Below are positions 23,007 through 34,247 of a DNA stretch of 64,000 bases, piece after piece. Location: assembly GCA_907163375.1 (NCBI GenBank), contig CAJQUW010012497.1:372001-436000 (forward strand), read 5' to 3'. The stretch comes from Prostheceraeus crozeri (taxonomy: Eukaryota; Platyhelminthes; Polycladida; Euryleptidae). Positions within the stretch are counted from its first letter, which is position 1. Each line of letters starts with the position of its first letter. The notes under the pieces were generated by a model, which saw only the letters and a list, made by a program, of their open reading frames with translations, searched no databases and had not been told where the DNA came from. A program made the position numbers and the translations under genes.

Positions 23007-23820
23007 TCACTTTTGCCAACGTTATATGTTATGATTTGATCCGTCAATACGATACAAATGATTCTTTGACGCTATATCAATGGATACAAGTATCACTTTT
23101 TTGGTTTTGGTTAGATAGCCCAAATTTATCTTACAATAGTTAATTAAACCACTGTTCATTTTGTTCAAGACAAGTGGTTGGGGGGGGGGGACTTGGGACA
23201 CTGAAGTCGTTATACATTTAATAAAAATCTAATAAGTGAAACGATTTCTCTAGGAGTAAGTAAGAATTCCTCGTCAAAGTTGTATAATACTAAGGTAAAC
23301 ATTATTCTTTAAGTTAAAGAAGAAAGAGGGAAATATTTACCCGTATCAGATGAAAAGTTTGAGTGGATTTTTTGCACGTGTCTTTTCACTCTAAACGAAA
23401 AGTCAAACTCAAAAATGATTAGATTCAAGCAAATTTCACGAAAACATTATTTTGTCGAAGAAAATTAACTATTATTTCACGAAAACATCGTATATTTTTA
23501 CCACGGAATAATATAATTTATAAATTTGAAGTTCAAGACAATTTTTCTGTTTTGTCCCAAGTCACCCCATATTGCGGTACAAGGGAATGCTGATGATAAA
23601 AAAGCACTTTTTAGCTATTTCTATATATATCTTTGCAAATTTCTAAAATTTGGATTCAAGATGTTTTGATGTACAGTATACTGTACATTATATGATTAAA
23701 TCTTACTGCCACTAGATGTCCCCACTAATGCGTCCTGTGATAGGTCGGGAAAAGAATTGCTCCAGACACTTATTTGTATTGTTCTAGAAATCACGAACAT
23801 TGAAAGCGAGTCTCTCGATT

Positions 23821-25570
23821 TTAACAAAATTCACATTTGCATGATCTCACCAAGACACGATGGGAAGGAGAAATTGGGCGACGACACGAATCACACTTGG
23901 ATCTGGTGTTCTTGTAGCATGAGTGACAATGCTGAACACTATTGTCCACTGGCTGTAATCGAAGAGGCTGATTCTGTCGACGAAATCCGAGTGAAATGCC
24001 AGCTGCAATTATGTGCTGCGATAAATGCTTGTTATGTCTGTGGCGAAATACTGCATGTTTTTCTACCAGCTGCAAGGCTAGTGTCCGTAGAAATTCCTTT
24101 CGCTCCTTTCTTGGATTGTCGTTTTTCATCATGATGAAGGCATTGTAAGCCGCTACGTCGAGAATATTGAAAAATACAATCAGTGGCCAGCGAACAGTCT
24201 TCCGCCGACATGTATATTCATCCACATTTTGGTCAAGCTGGTCGACCCCTCCTTTTCCTCTATTGTAATCCAGTATCAAACCGGGCTTATTGTTTTCGAT
24301 CACTTCCTCACCACTATGAGACGAACTCAACAAAACAACATTTTTATTTCTCTTGGGGATATATACGAAACGACGACGATCTTGTTATCGTGATCGTGTG
24401 CAAATATCACGGATTCGACGGGGCGTTGCTTCGATTTCATCTGGATGGGAATTTCTTTCCTTTGAGGTCTAATTGTACCCAGATGGGTCAGTCCTTGTTG
24501 AAGCAATGACACAACCAATCGATGAGAAGTGAAGTAATTGTCTGTCACAATGTCTCGACCTGTGTTGAAGTAGGGTTCACTCAATTCCATCACTATGTCC
24601 ATGGCAAGATTTCGATGTGGAGGTGCATTGCGATCTCTTCCTGGATAAATCTTTGCGTTGAGAGCAAAACCACTTCCGGCTTCAGCCGGCCAGAACACTT
24701 TCAGGCCATATTTTGCCGGTTTAGAAGGTATGTAGGTACGTCCTGGAATCCGGCTTCTGTACCCAACAAGTTGCTCGTCGATTGTCAGTGTTTCTTGAGG
24801 CTCGTAGTGACGACGAAGGTTGTTCAGAAACTGATCCCATATGCTGCGAACAGCAGCTAAGCGATCATGTTGCAGTCGATTGGAGCGATCACGATAATTA
24901 TAAAATCTCAAGCAGCGTAGGAAGAAGCAAAACCTCAGTGATGACATGACTGCTCTAAATATTGGACGTCCCTCGGTTGGATTCCACATATCTTGAATAT
25001 CGGTCATGTTGTCCCGGTCCACACCGGCTCGCAACAACAATCCAAGGCAAGCACATCTCATCGTAGGTGAAGTTGCTCATGTAGCCGCGTAAATGTTCGG
25101 AAGAGCGTCGGATGTCGGTTGCTTTTCTGTTTGTATGACGTAATATTTCTCTTATCATTGATTCATTGACAAATAATAAGAAAGCCTCAGCTTCGTCGCG
25201 ACTCGCGAGGATGAGCAAAACTTCTTGAACTGTGAACAATGTTTCTTTGACGACGGCGAGAAGGAAATGGTTGACTTTGAAAGTTGATATTCAAAGAGTT
25301 TGAAAAATCAACTGAGTCGATCGATTGTTCTGATTCCTCATTGTCACTGTTATCAGAGTCAGAGTAATTAGACACAATTTCGATGTCGCCGTTGTCATCT
25401 TCTTCACCAGCTGCGGATTCTTCCTCATTTTCCGTGTTACCAGCTTCTACATAATATCATCATTATGATTCATCGTCCGACAATTCGATGTCATCCTGGT
25501 CATTGGAGTTGCCCATATTGAACAGAGCTAACAGCGCAGCCTCAGCTGTAATCCTTCTTGATCGACGCAT
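23821..25570 (-). pseudogene. piggyBac element 1 transposase
   Basis: ATG at 25568-25570 opens MRRSRRITAEAALLAL, then an acidic Ser/Asp/Glu-rich N-terminus. The core shows TLTIDEQLVGYRSRIPGRT, then DIVTDNYFTSHRLV, then GGVDQLDQNVDEYTCRRKT followed by RWPLIVF; these carry the three catalytic Asp residues. The C-terminus is Cys-rich (CHSCYK...CDSCRR...CKCEFC), as in piggyBac cross-brace fingers. Breaks: stops near 25455-25463, frame changes near 25200-25240 and near 25000, and one base in an A run near 24330, where REIK and NVVLLSSS lie in different frames. Product length would be about 580 codons, normal for the family. Confidence 0.85.
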
Positions 25571-26342
25571 GATTGCCGAAAAGACACTGACGTAGCCGCG
25601 GATACTTGAAATGGGAGCTCATGAAAATCAATGCAGAAGGCTTCATTCATGATCGCGTCATTAGATCTGCTGTGCCAATCAGATTCTAGGATTGTACACA
25701 CAGCTTCAAGCGATATGATTCGACAATTTTCAGACGGGGAGACTCAATGGAATCACGCTGTTGTGTGTGTGTGGAATCTAGCTGCTGTGAGGGACGGCCA
25801 GGCTGATTATTGTATGTAGGCCCTACATTTTTTGATCTAAGTACACAACTTTTCGAGAAACAAGAGAGCTGTTCTTGTTGTCATTTTAGAATCTAACAGA
25901 AAATGAATGAGATAGAAAGCAAATTTGATTGCATTTCCAGCGTTCTTTCATCCACATAACTTGAGATATGGTCTATGCAGACCATATACATGTACCTCCA
26001 AGTACAAATCTGACTGTTAGATATACGTGTAAATGGATACGTCCAATACAAAGTAAAATTTCCATAATGAAATCAGATTGCGCATAATTATGATCATAGA
26101 TAGTGACAAAATGACTCAGTTGGCTAGCTACAATTTGTAGCTACTTACACGGTTGAAGATAAATTCATTCGAATTTCAAATAAATCGGTAGATCGGCCGA
26201 AATGAGTTGTATGAATTTGATGCTTATACTTGATCATTCATCGACACCAAAGAGTTGTGCAATTGTGAAACCCCTTAAATTACTGGAATGACTTTAATTA
26301 CGAAAAGCTACAAAATGTAGCTAATACATGGATAAGGGTTAA

Positions 26343-26951
26343 CATTGATTTTGATTTTGTATTTGATGTTATAAAAAATTTAGCGGATTTTAAATCCTGT
26401 AAATTATGATACCATTCCAGCTAGATGCGGTGTTTCTAGAACCTTATCAATGCTTTCCTGTTATTATGGCTTTATCTCTAGTTGATTTGAGACTGTGAGA
26501 TGATTTTTAACTTTTCAAAGGTTTCGTGATGCGTTGCGCTTGGACTTACGAGTACGTAGAGTCATGCAAATCATCTGAACCATCAAGACCATCCATAACT
26601 TCCAAAAATTCGCTTGAAAAAGCCATTCTGAAATTATAACAAAAGTGTGCAGAAGTCATCAACAACTGACGGTAAATGCGATTGCATGTCCATCATATTT
26701 AGCATAAAAATCAGTTCATGAAAGTATTCCCTTGTAAAAGTCTTTCAAAAATGGGATTTGCAAAGTAATGATTTCATGGTCTCTGCATACACATGCGCAC
26801 GAATATAGAAATCTTCGCACAATTCAAGAGAATGTGCAAAAGTAAATCATGAGGCAGCTTCCATCAATGCTCACCGTATGCCGCATAATCCTGCGCCTTT
26901 GACTTAAAATTCTCCGAAAAACCCATCATTTTTATGAACTAAGAGCATATA
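26343..26951. other. CACTA-flanking stretch, one candidate exon
   Basis: Between the right end of piggyBac 1 and the Tigger element. Apart from the candidate CACTA first exon (26550-26627) nothing is recognised. A donor-like GGCATACG|GTGAGC on the minus strand near 26870-26885 could end an upstream untranslated exon. Confidence 0.4.
26550..26627 (-). pseudogene. Candidate first coding exon of the CACTA transposase gene
   Basis: An acceptor (ATAATTTCAG) is followed by ATG at 26624-26626 and MAFSSEFLEVMDGLDGSDDL, then a donor (TACTC|GTAAGTCC). Its end phase leaves TC, which with the G of the exon at 5105 gives a codon, and the acidic composition continues smoothly into that exon. If right, the piggyBac nest and the MITE at 5163 sit in intron 1. 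The evidence is splice sites, phase and composition only. Confidence 0.5.
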
Positions 26952-29119
26952 CAGTATTTTCCGGATAATTCGTCACCCCTCGGGGTAAAGTAAAAGTGGC
27001 GAATTAAGCATACTGGCGAATTAACAGTATTTACATGTAGTCTCATAGTATCAAGTATTCCCTACCCGACCACACCTCCCATCCTCTCAGCAAAATAAAA
27101 CAAGTGGCATTTCCAGTCAAGGTCTAATAAGGCAAGCAAAACACAATAATATACAAGAGAAGTACATGTAAAATATTGATAGCAAAAATGTCTGAGTACA
27201 TCACTCTTTACAATTTGGAAAAGTAATCGTCAACTTTCTTTTTAACTTTGGTATTTACAGAACGCTCAAAAACAGCTCTGGAAAGATTGTTCAAATCGAT
27301 ATCGATTGAATTTTGAGCGATGTATAAATTTAGTAATTCAATGGCCTCATAAGCCTCTCTGTGACTTACCTCCTTCACCTGTCCCTCGTCTTCCAATTCT
27401 GTGTCAGCAGTCTCTTCCTCTGCACCACCGGTAACATGCTCGATGATATCTTCTTCATCCATATCAGCGTGAGTTGGGATGTCGTCATCGTAGTTTAGAT
27501 GGGCATCGAAATCAGTCTGTAGAGAGATCATGCTGCTCAGTTTGTCAAAAGTGACTCTACATTGCGAAGAACCAGCGTCATCTAATTGCTCAACCGCCAC
27601 GACTTCACCGAATCCGCAGTGTCTGTAGCAGTTGTTGATTGTGGCTGCAGTGACGAATGACCATGCTTCCTTGCACAGGCGTAAAGCCAACAAGAGGTTT
27701 GGGTTAAATTGTGTATCGGCATCTACCGCTGAGATGAGGTGTGTCATCATCAATCGTTTGAAGTGAGCCTTGAACGATTTGATGACGCCTGCATCCATCG
27801 GCTGCAGTTTCGCCGTTGTGTTGGGCGGTAGGAAAACAAGACGTACCGATTGAAGATTGTCAATGTGGGGATGGGCAGTGCAATTATCCACGAAAAGGGC
27901 CACTTTGCGATTCTTTTTGGTCATCTCCTTATCAAATTCTTTCACGAAGCGCTCGAAAATATCACTGACCATCCACGCCTTCTTGTTGTTTAAGTAGACA
28001 GTTGGTAGTTTTTTTATCCCTTTAAAACAACGTGGAGCTTTGGATTTGCCGATTGTAAGCAAGGCGCTTGTCCGAGCCATCCATATTTGCGCAGACTAGT
28101 ATCGTGATCCTGGCTTTATTTTGCTTGATGCCCTTGTTGTTTGTTCCCTTGAAATAGAGAGTCTTGTTTGGTAACATTTGCCAAAACAAACCGGTTTCAT
28201 CGGCGTTGTATATGTCTTTCGGGGCATAATCTTCAAGGAGTGTTGGCAGTACTGTTGCTTTAAAATCGTCGATTAGTTGTGAGGGGCAGGAATTGGCTTC
28301 TCCCGAATTTGTCTTCAGTACAATATTGTGACGACCTTTGAAGCGTTCAATCCAGCTAGCGGAGCATTTAAAATCATTGAGTTTAAGCGATGCTGCAAAT
28401 TTGTTGGCTTTTTCAATGAGGATTGACGCAGAAATAGGGATATTTTTCGAACGTAGTTGCTTGAACCAAATGAGTAAACATTTGTCCAGTTCGTCAAAGT
28501 TTGATAGATGAAGTCGTTTTCTGTCCGTATTGAAACTAGAGTTGTGGTAAGCATTAAAAATATTTTCCCGATCTTTCAGCCAGCTGTTGAGAGTGCTTCG
28601 AGGGATGTTGAATTCGGCAGCGACATCTTTCTTAGAATGAGTATCAGCTTTTTTGATGGCTTTGTATTTGACCTCCAGCGAATTTGAAGTATACGATGTT
28701 CTCTTCATGATTGCTGACGTGAAATTCATAGCATAACAAGCAAAATGATTCAGCTATATGAAGCGTAGAGGAATGAATGATAAGGAGAAGCAACTCCATT
28801 GTTAACAAATGGTAGGAGTTTACGCGCGCGCGTTGACACACCCAATAATTATTGACACTTACTGAAGGCGCTTTCATACAATTCTACCGTTATCCGCGCG
28901 TCTGTATTAACTGTCAGTTGCTTGACGAATTAAGCATACAATATTGTATGGAAATGTGCGCGTGGGAGACGGAAAGGTGGCGAATTACGAATTATAGGGT
29001 ACGAATTATCCGTATCTTTTACAATGTGCAATATATAGATTTTATTTGGGGAATACAAGATATGACGAATTAAGCGAAATGGCGAATTAAGCAGGTGGCG
29101 AATTAACCAGAAAATACTG
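26952..29119 (-). mobile_element. Tigger/pogo element, 2168 bp, both ends present
   Basis: The left end CAGTATTTTCCGGATAATTC and the right end, read inward, CAGTATTTTCTGGTTAATTC are inverted copies flanked by TA (26950-26951 and 29120-29121). GGCGAATTAAG/ACGAATTA words repeat inside both ends: 26998-27022 on the left; 28980, 28999, 29063, 29079 and 29097 on the right. One transposase gene fills the middle. Confidence 0.9.
27208..28729 (-). pseudogene. Tigger-type transposase (one frameshift)
   Basis: It starts at 28729 in MNFTSAIMKRTSYTSNSLE. A psq helix-turn-helix (KKDVAAEFNIPRSTLNSWL) and a CENP-B-like domain (SASWIERFKGRHNIVL) precede the DDE core: DIYNADETGLFW, KVALFVDNCTAHPHI and LQPMDAGVIKSFKAHF. 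The C-terminal region is acidic, with a short basic tail ending at 27208. A single frame change around 28055-28075 separates the halves: VCANMDGSDK is in one frame and LLTIGKSKAPRCFKG in another. Everything else is open, about 505 codons, close to the family's usual length. Confidence 0.88.
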
Positions 29120-29257
29120 TATATTTAAAGTGTTGCTGGAACCACTCTTACGTAGAATCCAACCCTTCCTTCATATCGACGTGTCTACCAGCTAGCTGGG
29201 GTTAATCCCAACAGCTGCGGACTTCCGAAGAACCTCTCTGATATTATATTTCCTTAA

Positions 29258-30400
29258 CCCTTATGCTACGGGATTATTTTTACTTGCGTTACATACGGGA
29301 ATGGGGTGGATTCCACCCCAGATAGTAATTCAGGTTAATTGCATCAATAAGACCGAATTTCTCTAAGCATGATCAACTCAAAAGCCGTAAGTTACTAGAT
29401 CAAAACTTTCTTGAGTGATGCGATGTACATTGATCTAGCCTATACACAATTACAGGGTGTAGCCTATCATAATAACTAAAAAAGTAATCAATGTCGATTA
29501 CATAACAGTTTGCCGTGCTCGGCGCAAGTCGGCTGCCGGCATTTACAACAAATAGTCTTGACCTTTCGATCGCGGGTGCGACCACAAAGCGTGCTTCGTT
29601 GTGGTGTTCCTGGAGGTGGTTGAGGCGAGGTTTCTTCTCCATGGAGGCCACAGATGCGGAAACTGTTTCGAAGGGTGCTTGTGCAACCGCGCCACTGCGA
29701 ATTTTGGAGTTGGCAAAACCGTGATTTTCTTGTGGCAGTCATGAGCTGCTCCGAAAGCTTCTCAATGAAAACTCTCCGCCAAGCTGTGGAGCGACCACCG
29801 AGATTTTCACGAAGGTAGCTTGTGCTGTGAGCTTGACGATAAAGCCGGTACGCATTCAGTGCAGCAGCGTCGATGATGAAGTGGAAAGTGCGCATCGTCC
29901 ACCGATGTGTCTTTCGACGGGCTGAATAGTAGCCGATTGCTTGATCGTTGCAATCAACTGTTCCTTTCGTGCTATTGTAGCATTCAACCATATCAGGCTT
30001 CTTTGAGTCTTTGTCGATTGCCTTGTCATGATGCTTTGTTGAGAGTAGCAAAACAACTTTGCTTCTTTTGGGACAGTATGATGCCACTGAGAGTTTTCCA
30101 TTGAAATAGAATTTCGATGACAATGGCTCTCTTCCAGTAACTTGTTTTGCATTTTCTGGAATTCCTCTACTGTTTCGCTTCAAAGCACCAAGGAGTGTAA
30201 ATTGATTGTCCCAAAGTTCGTCAGCAAGAGCCACAGACGTATAATAGTTGTCTGTAGTTATGTTGCGCCAAGCATTGGCGAAAGGTCTGCTTAGTTTCAT
30301 AACAACAGACCTAGCCAGTCCTCTTTGGATTCTAGCTAGATCATATGAAGTAGATGAGTCTCAATATCCCTTCACTTTTGAGTATGCTTGCACATCCAGT
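29258..30400 (-). mobile_element. piggyBac element 3, truncated
   Basis: The C-terminal end is complete: TTAA (29254-29257) followed by CCCTTATGCTACGGG, with a second GTTACATACGGGAATGGGG subterminal copy at 29289. The transposase is present only from about 30400 downward, and no matching end with TTAA was found further right. The element is 5'-truncated or its other half has diverged or been deleted. The end sequence differs from both other piggyBac copies in the window, so this is a third family. Confidence 0.75.
29488..30400 (-). pseudogene. piggyBac element 3 transposase, C-terminal half
   Basis: Open from 30300 to 29488, with readable sequence upstream to about 30400 (SLDVQAYSK, then a stop near 30362, then RIQRGLARSVVMKLSRPF). 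Motifs: AWRNITTDNYYTSVALADEL (second catalytic Asp) and KGTVDCNDQAIGYYSARRKT followed by HRW (third). The C-terminal Cys/His-rich segment (CGRTRDRKVKTICCKCRQPT) is a piggyBac-type finger. The first catalytic Asp region is missing. Confidence 0.85.
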
Positions 30401-31460
30401 GAATCAGAAATTCTTGAAGTCAATTGAAACATTGATAGAAAACAATGTTGGCAATATCTACAACATTATTAGTGTCATGATGTGCGTACATCTTTATCAC
30501 ATTTGATGATCTTGATGAGCAATTGAAGCAATAACATTACGAGATCGAAGGGCATATTTCCAGCGTTGTCAGACTGCTTTATCGAAGAAGCATGATGCTC
30601 AATTGAGTTTGTGGTGCTTTCAAACATAGAGTAGGGATATATGGGATATCCTAATATACTTACTCTGTGCTTTCCAAGGTGCGCAATCTTTTTGGAAAGG
30701 AATTATCAAACTACATCGTTCAAACCATAGAGTAGGTTCTAACCTATAGTGGAAACAGATTCTCATTAAATTGAGGATGACCCAGCCTTCTTGACGATGG
30801 ATACCCATCGATGTTTTGAAAAACATTCGAAGGGCTGGTTTGTATAACTTTTTTTTGGAAAAAGTTAACTGGAAAATTTTTATCTTTTCTCTCGATCCGC
30901 ACAAAATTGCGGGAATTTTTAAAATTCCACAGGTGTGTGTTAAACACATCTATTTAATCATTCTTGTTTTAAGTTGTACAGGCTGTAATTAATCGCATGC
31001 CGTAAATATATTTTCCACGGCAAACAGATGAAAATGTTTATCGATATATTGATCATATGGTAACCGAAAACTGACCAATCATGGGACGTCGTTGGTCAAA
31101 TGAAAAATTCAAACCATTACCAATAGTTTTGCCGTTGTAAGTCGCGAACTCTCCTCCTTCATGCGGGGAAACATAAACGAATCGCATGCTATTCATCAAT
31201 GGCCTTTAATAAGAAAGTAAGTCTTCCTAGTTATGCCATTGCACATACTCGTCAAATGCCTTCACTGTCTTACAGAGTTTTGAACAAAGTAATAGCTTCA
31301 GCTTTCTGTTAACAGTTCAGGCACATGACGGTATTCACCTGTCGAGATATTCGTATTTGCATTGATATCTGTATAGCCAGTAAGCAAACGGTTTAATGTT
31401 GAAGTGGAAAATTTTACAATACCTCCATTGAGTGGTCCCAATTTTGGAAAAAACATTCAG
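30401..31460. other. No recognised feature
   Basis: AT-rich non-coding DNA. Open frames here (for example 30620-30949) have no motif support. Confidence 0.5.
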
Positions 31461-32296
31461 TGGCGGTGCCAACTTCACATCACCGCCATTGAGCTTTCGG
31501 GTTGGTTTTCCACCGACTGTGGTGGGATTTTCGTGAAATAAACGAGTGGCACATGCTGGCACACTCCATCTAGATCGATTCTGACCGTTGGTTTGAGTGT
31601 CACATGCATTTTTCAAGATGGCGGTGCTAACTTCACATCACCTCCATTGAGCTTTTGGGTTGGTTTTCCACCGACTGTGGTGGGATTTTCGTGAAATAAA
31701 CGAGTAGCACATGCTGGCACACTCCATCCAGATCGATTCTGACCGTTGGTTTGACTGACACATTCCATTTTTCAAGATGGCGGTGCCAACTTCACATCAC
31801 CGCCAGCGCATTGAGCTTTCGGGGGATAATTTCTCCGCAAGTACGGCGTCTTAGGAGAAGAAACTTGCTGGCACAATGTTTTTGATGGTCTCCTATCTGC
31901 TGTTCTTGCTTCCTATGTTTTGTTTGCGTATTTTAAAAAAGACTTCAGTGGCGGTGCTAACTTCACATCACCGCCATTTTGTGGTTTCGGGGACTAATTT
32001 CTCAGCAAGTACGGGGATATAGGTGCTGAAACTTGCTGGCACAATGTTTTTGATGGTCTTCTATCTGTTGTGCGTGTTTTGTATGTTTTAATTGCGTATT
32101 TTGGAAAACAAATTTTAGTGGCGGTGCTAACTTCACATCACTGCCATGTCGAACTTTCGAGCAGCGATTTTTCCTAAACTAGGGGGAATTCTTTCAAAAT
32201 AGTGGGTGGCACATGCTGGCACACGCCAAATGCATCGATCTGTTAGGTTTATTTGAGTGGCACATTCCATTTTCAAGATGGCGGTGCTAGCTTCAC
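31461..32296 (+). repeat. Tandem array of 158-171 bp units sharing TGGCGGTGCYAACTTCACAT
   Basis: The word TGGCGGTGCYAACTTCACATC starts at 31461, 31619, 31778, 31949 and 32119, with a shortened copy at 32279. Spacings are 158, 159, 171, 170 and 160 bp. Two unit types are visible: one with ACATGCTGGCACACTCCA, one with AAACTTGCTGGCACAATGTT. The array ends where a LINE reverse transcriptase frame begins, so it may be promoter monomers of that LINE or an unrelated satellite at the junction. Confidence 0.85.
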
Positions 32297-32903
32297 ACAC
32301 GTGTGATTTTAGGTGTTCGCTTGACTGACAGTTTGTCATGGAAAGACCACTTTGATGGTGTCGATCGTTCGACTAACAGATGTCTGCATGTCATCCGTGT
32401 ATTAAGACCTTTCGTTTCAAAAAGTCAATGCTTGAAGGTATTCAATGGCATCATTATGCCAATACTGTTGTATGCTTGTCCTCTATTTGGTGAGCTAGGA
32501 AACTCCTCTCTTGCTAAGATTCAAAGAGTTATAAGACGCGCGCATTAGCTATATATAATATGTTCTGATGTCTGATCTTGCAGCATTATGCCTTACTATC
32601 AAAATCAAAGAAATAGCATCATTCTAATATTCTTTCGCAAATGTATGGATTCTGATCATCCTCTGCATGCTCTTCTTCCCCCACGCCTGCCAAACTCAGG
32701 TCATTTCCGCATGCTTCTGTGCTTGACAGTTAGACGCTCCCATTCTTTCCTGCCTTATGCATGCCGTCTCTTTAATTTGAAAGTCTGATTCTGTACAACA
32801 TGCTGTAAAATTTCTTTATTTTGCATACTTTTATATGTCTGTGATTTATCTTGTCACTTGTGATTCTCATTTATGGAAATAAACACATTATTATTATTAT
32901 TAG
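32297..32903 (+). mobile_element. CR1-like LINE, 3' end
   Basis: Starts within the reverse transcriptase thumb region: ILGVRLTDSLSWKDHFDGV, RVLRPFVSKSQCLKVFNGII and ILLYACPLFGEL, then IQRVIRRAH to a stop at 32546-32548. Further similarity follows in another frame near 32646-32788 (DSDHPLHALLPPRLP, SHSFLPYACRLFN), after a break. The element ends in an ATT microsatellite (32888-32903), the usual tail of CR1-type LINEs. The 5' part is absent. Confidence 0.8.
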
Positions 32904-32919
32904 AATCATACCCGACAGC

Positions 32920-33110
32920 TCTGCTTCACTGAAACGACAACTCTGCTTCGCAAGTGACAGTTCTGCTTCTCTCGCATAATCAAAAGCAACATCTCTGCTT
33001 CGTAAGCGACAACTCTGCTTCACATCCGACAATTCTGCTTCACTCGTAATTTTAATTATTAAGCGACTATTCTGCTTCATATTCTGACTGAAATCGATGA
33101 TAACATGCAG
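32920..33110 (-). repeat. Short-unit repeat, GACAACTCTGCTTC-like words
   Basis: About six imperfect copies of (C)GACAACTCTGCTTCRC at intervals of roughly 20-30 bp. A larger piece (about 33050-33110) recurs with changes at 33265-33340. Confidence 0.65.
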
Positions 33111-33329
33111 AGTTCTGTTCGTTCTCCTCTGCCTCAGAACAGTTGTCTGAGGAAATTGAAGGGCCAGTTCTGTGCTATCATAAGCATTGTTATGAGCATT
33201 AGAAGTATAAATATGAAAGATGGCCCCTACATTATCGAAGAGTGACAATGATAAGTCTGCCTCACTCGTAACTGTAATTATTAAACGACGATTCTACCTC
33301 ATATTCTGACTCAAATCGATGATAACGTA

Positions 33330-33995
33330 CAGTACCTCTAGCATTTGCGATTTCGGTCTAATTTCTTACAGAAACAGAGCGTGACATCCTCCGAAGCTCG
33401 TACCGGTTATAATCGCTTTCTTAAAATATTTATAGAACCCAAACAATAATATAATTAATATTATCAATAAATTATCTAAATTTTTACAATTAGGCCTATA
33501 TAGGCTTACATTTGTATAAAATGGTCAGCTCGAGGATTACTTTTTTAAGTCGGTGATTGCACTTTATCAGGCTCACTGAAACAACAAGAGAGAGGAGAAT
33601 CAAACTCCATATGCAAAATCAACGACGTCCATTGATACCCATACATTCTCAAGTAGGCCTACAGTACTTTTAGCATTTGCGATTTCGGACATCCTCCGAA
33701 GCTCCTACAGGTTCTAATAGCTTTCTTTATTTCTTTAAATATTTATAGCATCCAAACAAGACGTTTATGCGCCATCCTCTAACTCTCTCAATCATGAAGT
33801 TGAATGCGAATACCATTTTTCCTATGTTATTGATTTATTATTTTTTTTTCGATTGTATACGTTTGCATAAAATGATCGCTTAGAGGATTACTTTTTTTAA
33901 GTCGGTAATTGCACCCTATCAGGCTCACTGAAACACTGAGGCAGGAGAATCAAACTCCATATGCAAAATCACCGACGTCCACTGATACCCATACA
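33330..33995 (+). repeat. Direct duplication of about 320 bp
   Basis: 33330-33640 and 33660-33995 share a long series of blocks in the same order: TAGCATTTGCGATTTCGG, GACATCCTCCGAAGCTC, AAATATTTATAG, GAGGATTACTTTTTTAAGTC, GAGAATCAAACTCCATATGC and GACGTCCA. Small indels separate the copies. There is no coding sequence. Confidence 0.8.
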
Positions 33996-34247
33996 TGCTA
34001 GTTTATAAGCCTAATTATAATGACCAAAAGCCAAATACATGACACAATGCCATACTTTACATGTAGGCTATTGCATATATATACATATACCATTTACGTG
34101 TAAACTTTATGCGTAGACCCAATCATCATGCGTACCATTTTAAGGAATGCAAGTTTGGTGACTCATCACGCTTTACGAATTTTGAAAAACCAGTTTCATC
34201 ATTAGAAAAAAAATGTATTAACTTCTATGTCGTTTATGTCCAGGAAG

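Larger units (their letters stand above)
6119..23577 (-). mobile_element. pogo-type element 1, split by a nested hAT element
   Basis: The ends are inverted copies: CCGTAATATGGGGTGACTTG from 6119 and CCGCAATATGGGGTGACTTG read inward from 23577. Both are flanked by the TA expected for the Tc1/mariner/pogo group (6117-6118 and 23578-23579). The GTGACTTGGGACA word recurs subterminally: plus strand near 6131 and 6320, reverse complement near 6297 and 6447, and at the other end near 23190 and 23554. Without the hAT (7395-21795 plus 8 bp) the element is about 3.05 kb and carries one jerky/pogo-like transposase gene in two halves. Confidence 0.85.
6000..26338 (-). mobile_element. piggyBac element 1, split by a nested pogo element
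   Basis: Left end TTAA (5996-5999) followed by CCCTTATTCATGT. Right end, read inward on the minus strand, is CCCTTATCCATGT followed outward by TTAA (26339-26342). The terminal 13 bp agree at 12 positions. A subterminal TAGCTACATTKTGTAGCTTTT block is present at both ends (about 6043-6064 and 26302-26325), with a further copy near 26134-26152. Removing the pogo insertion (6119-23577 plus one TA) leaves about 2.88 kb, normal for piggyBac, with the transposase at 23821-25570. The whole element lies in the proposed first intron of the CACTA gene. Confidence 0.8.

Noticed and set aside
31461-32296. CRISPR-like regularly spaced repeats
   Set aside because: Units of 158-171 bp with homologous 'spacers' in a eukaryotic transposon-rich setting are a tandem array, not a CRISPR.
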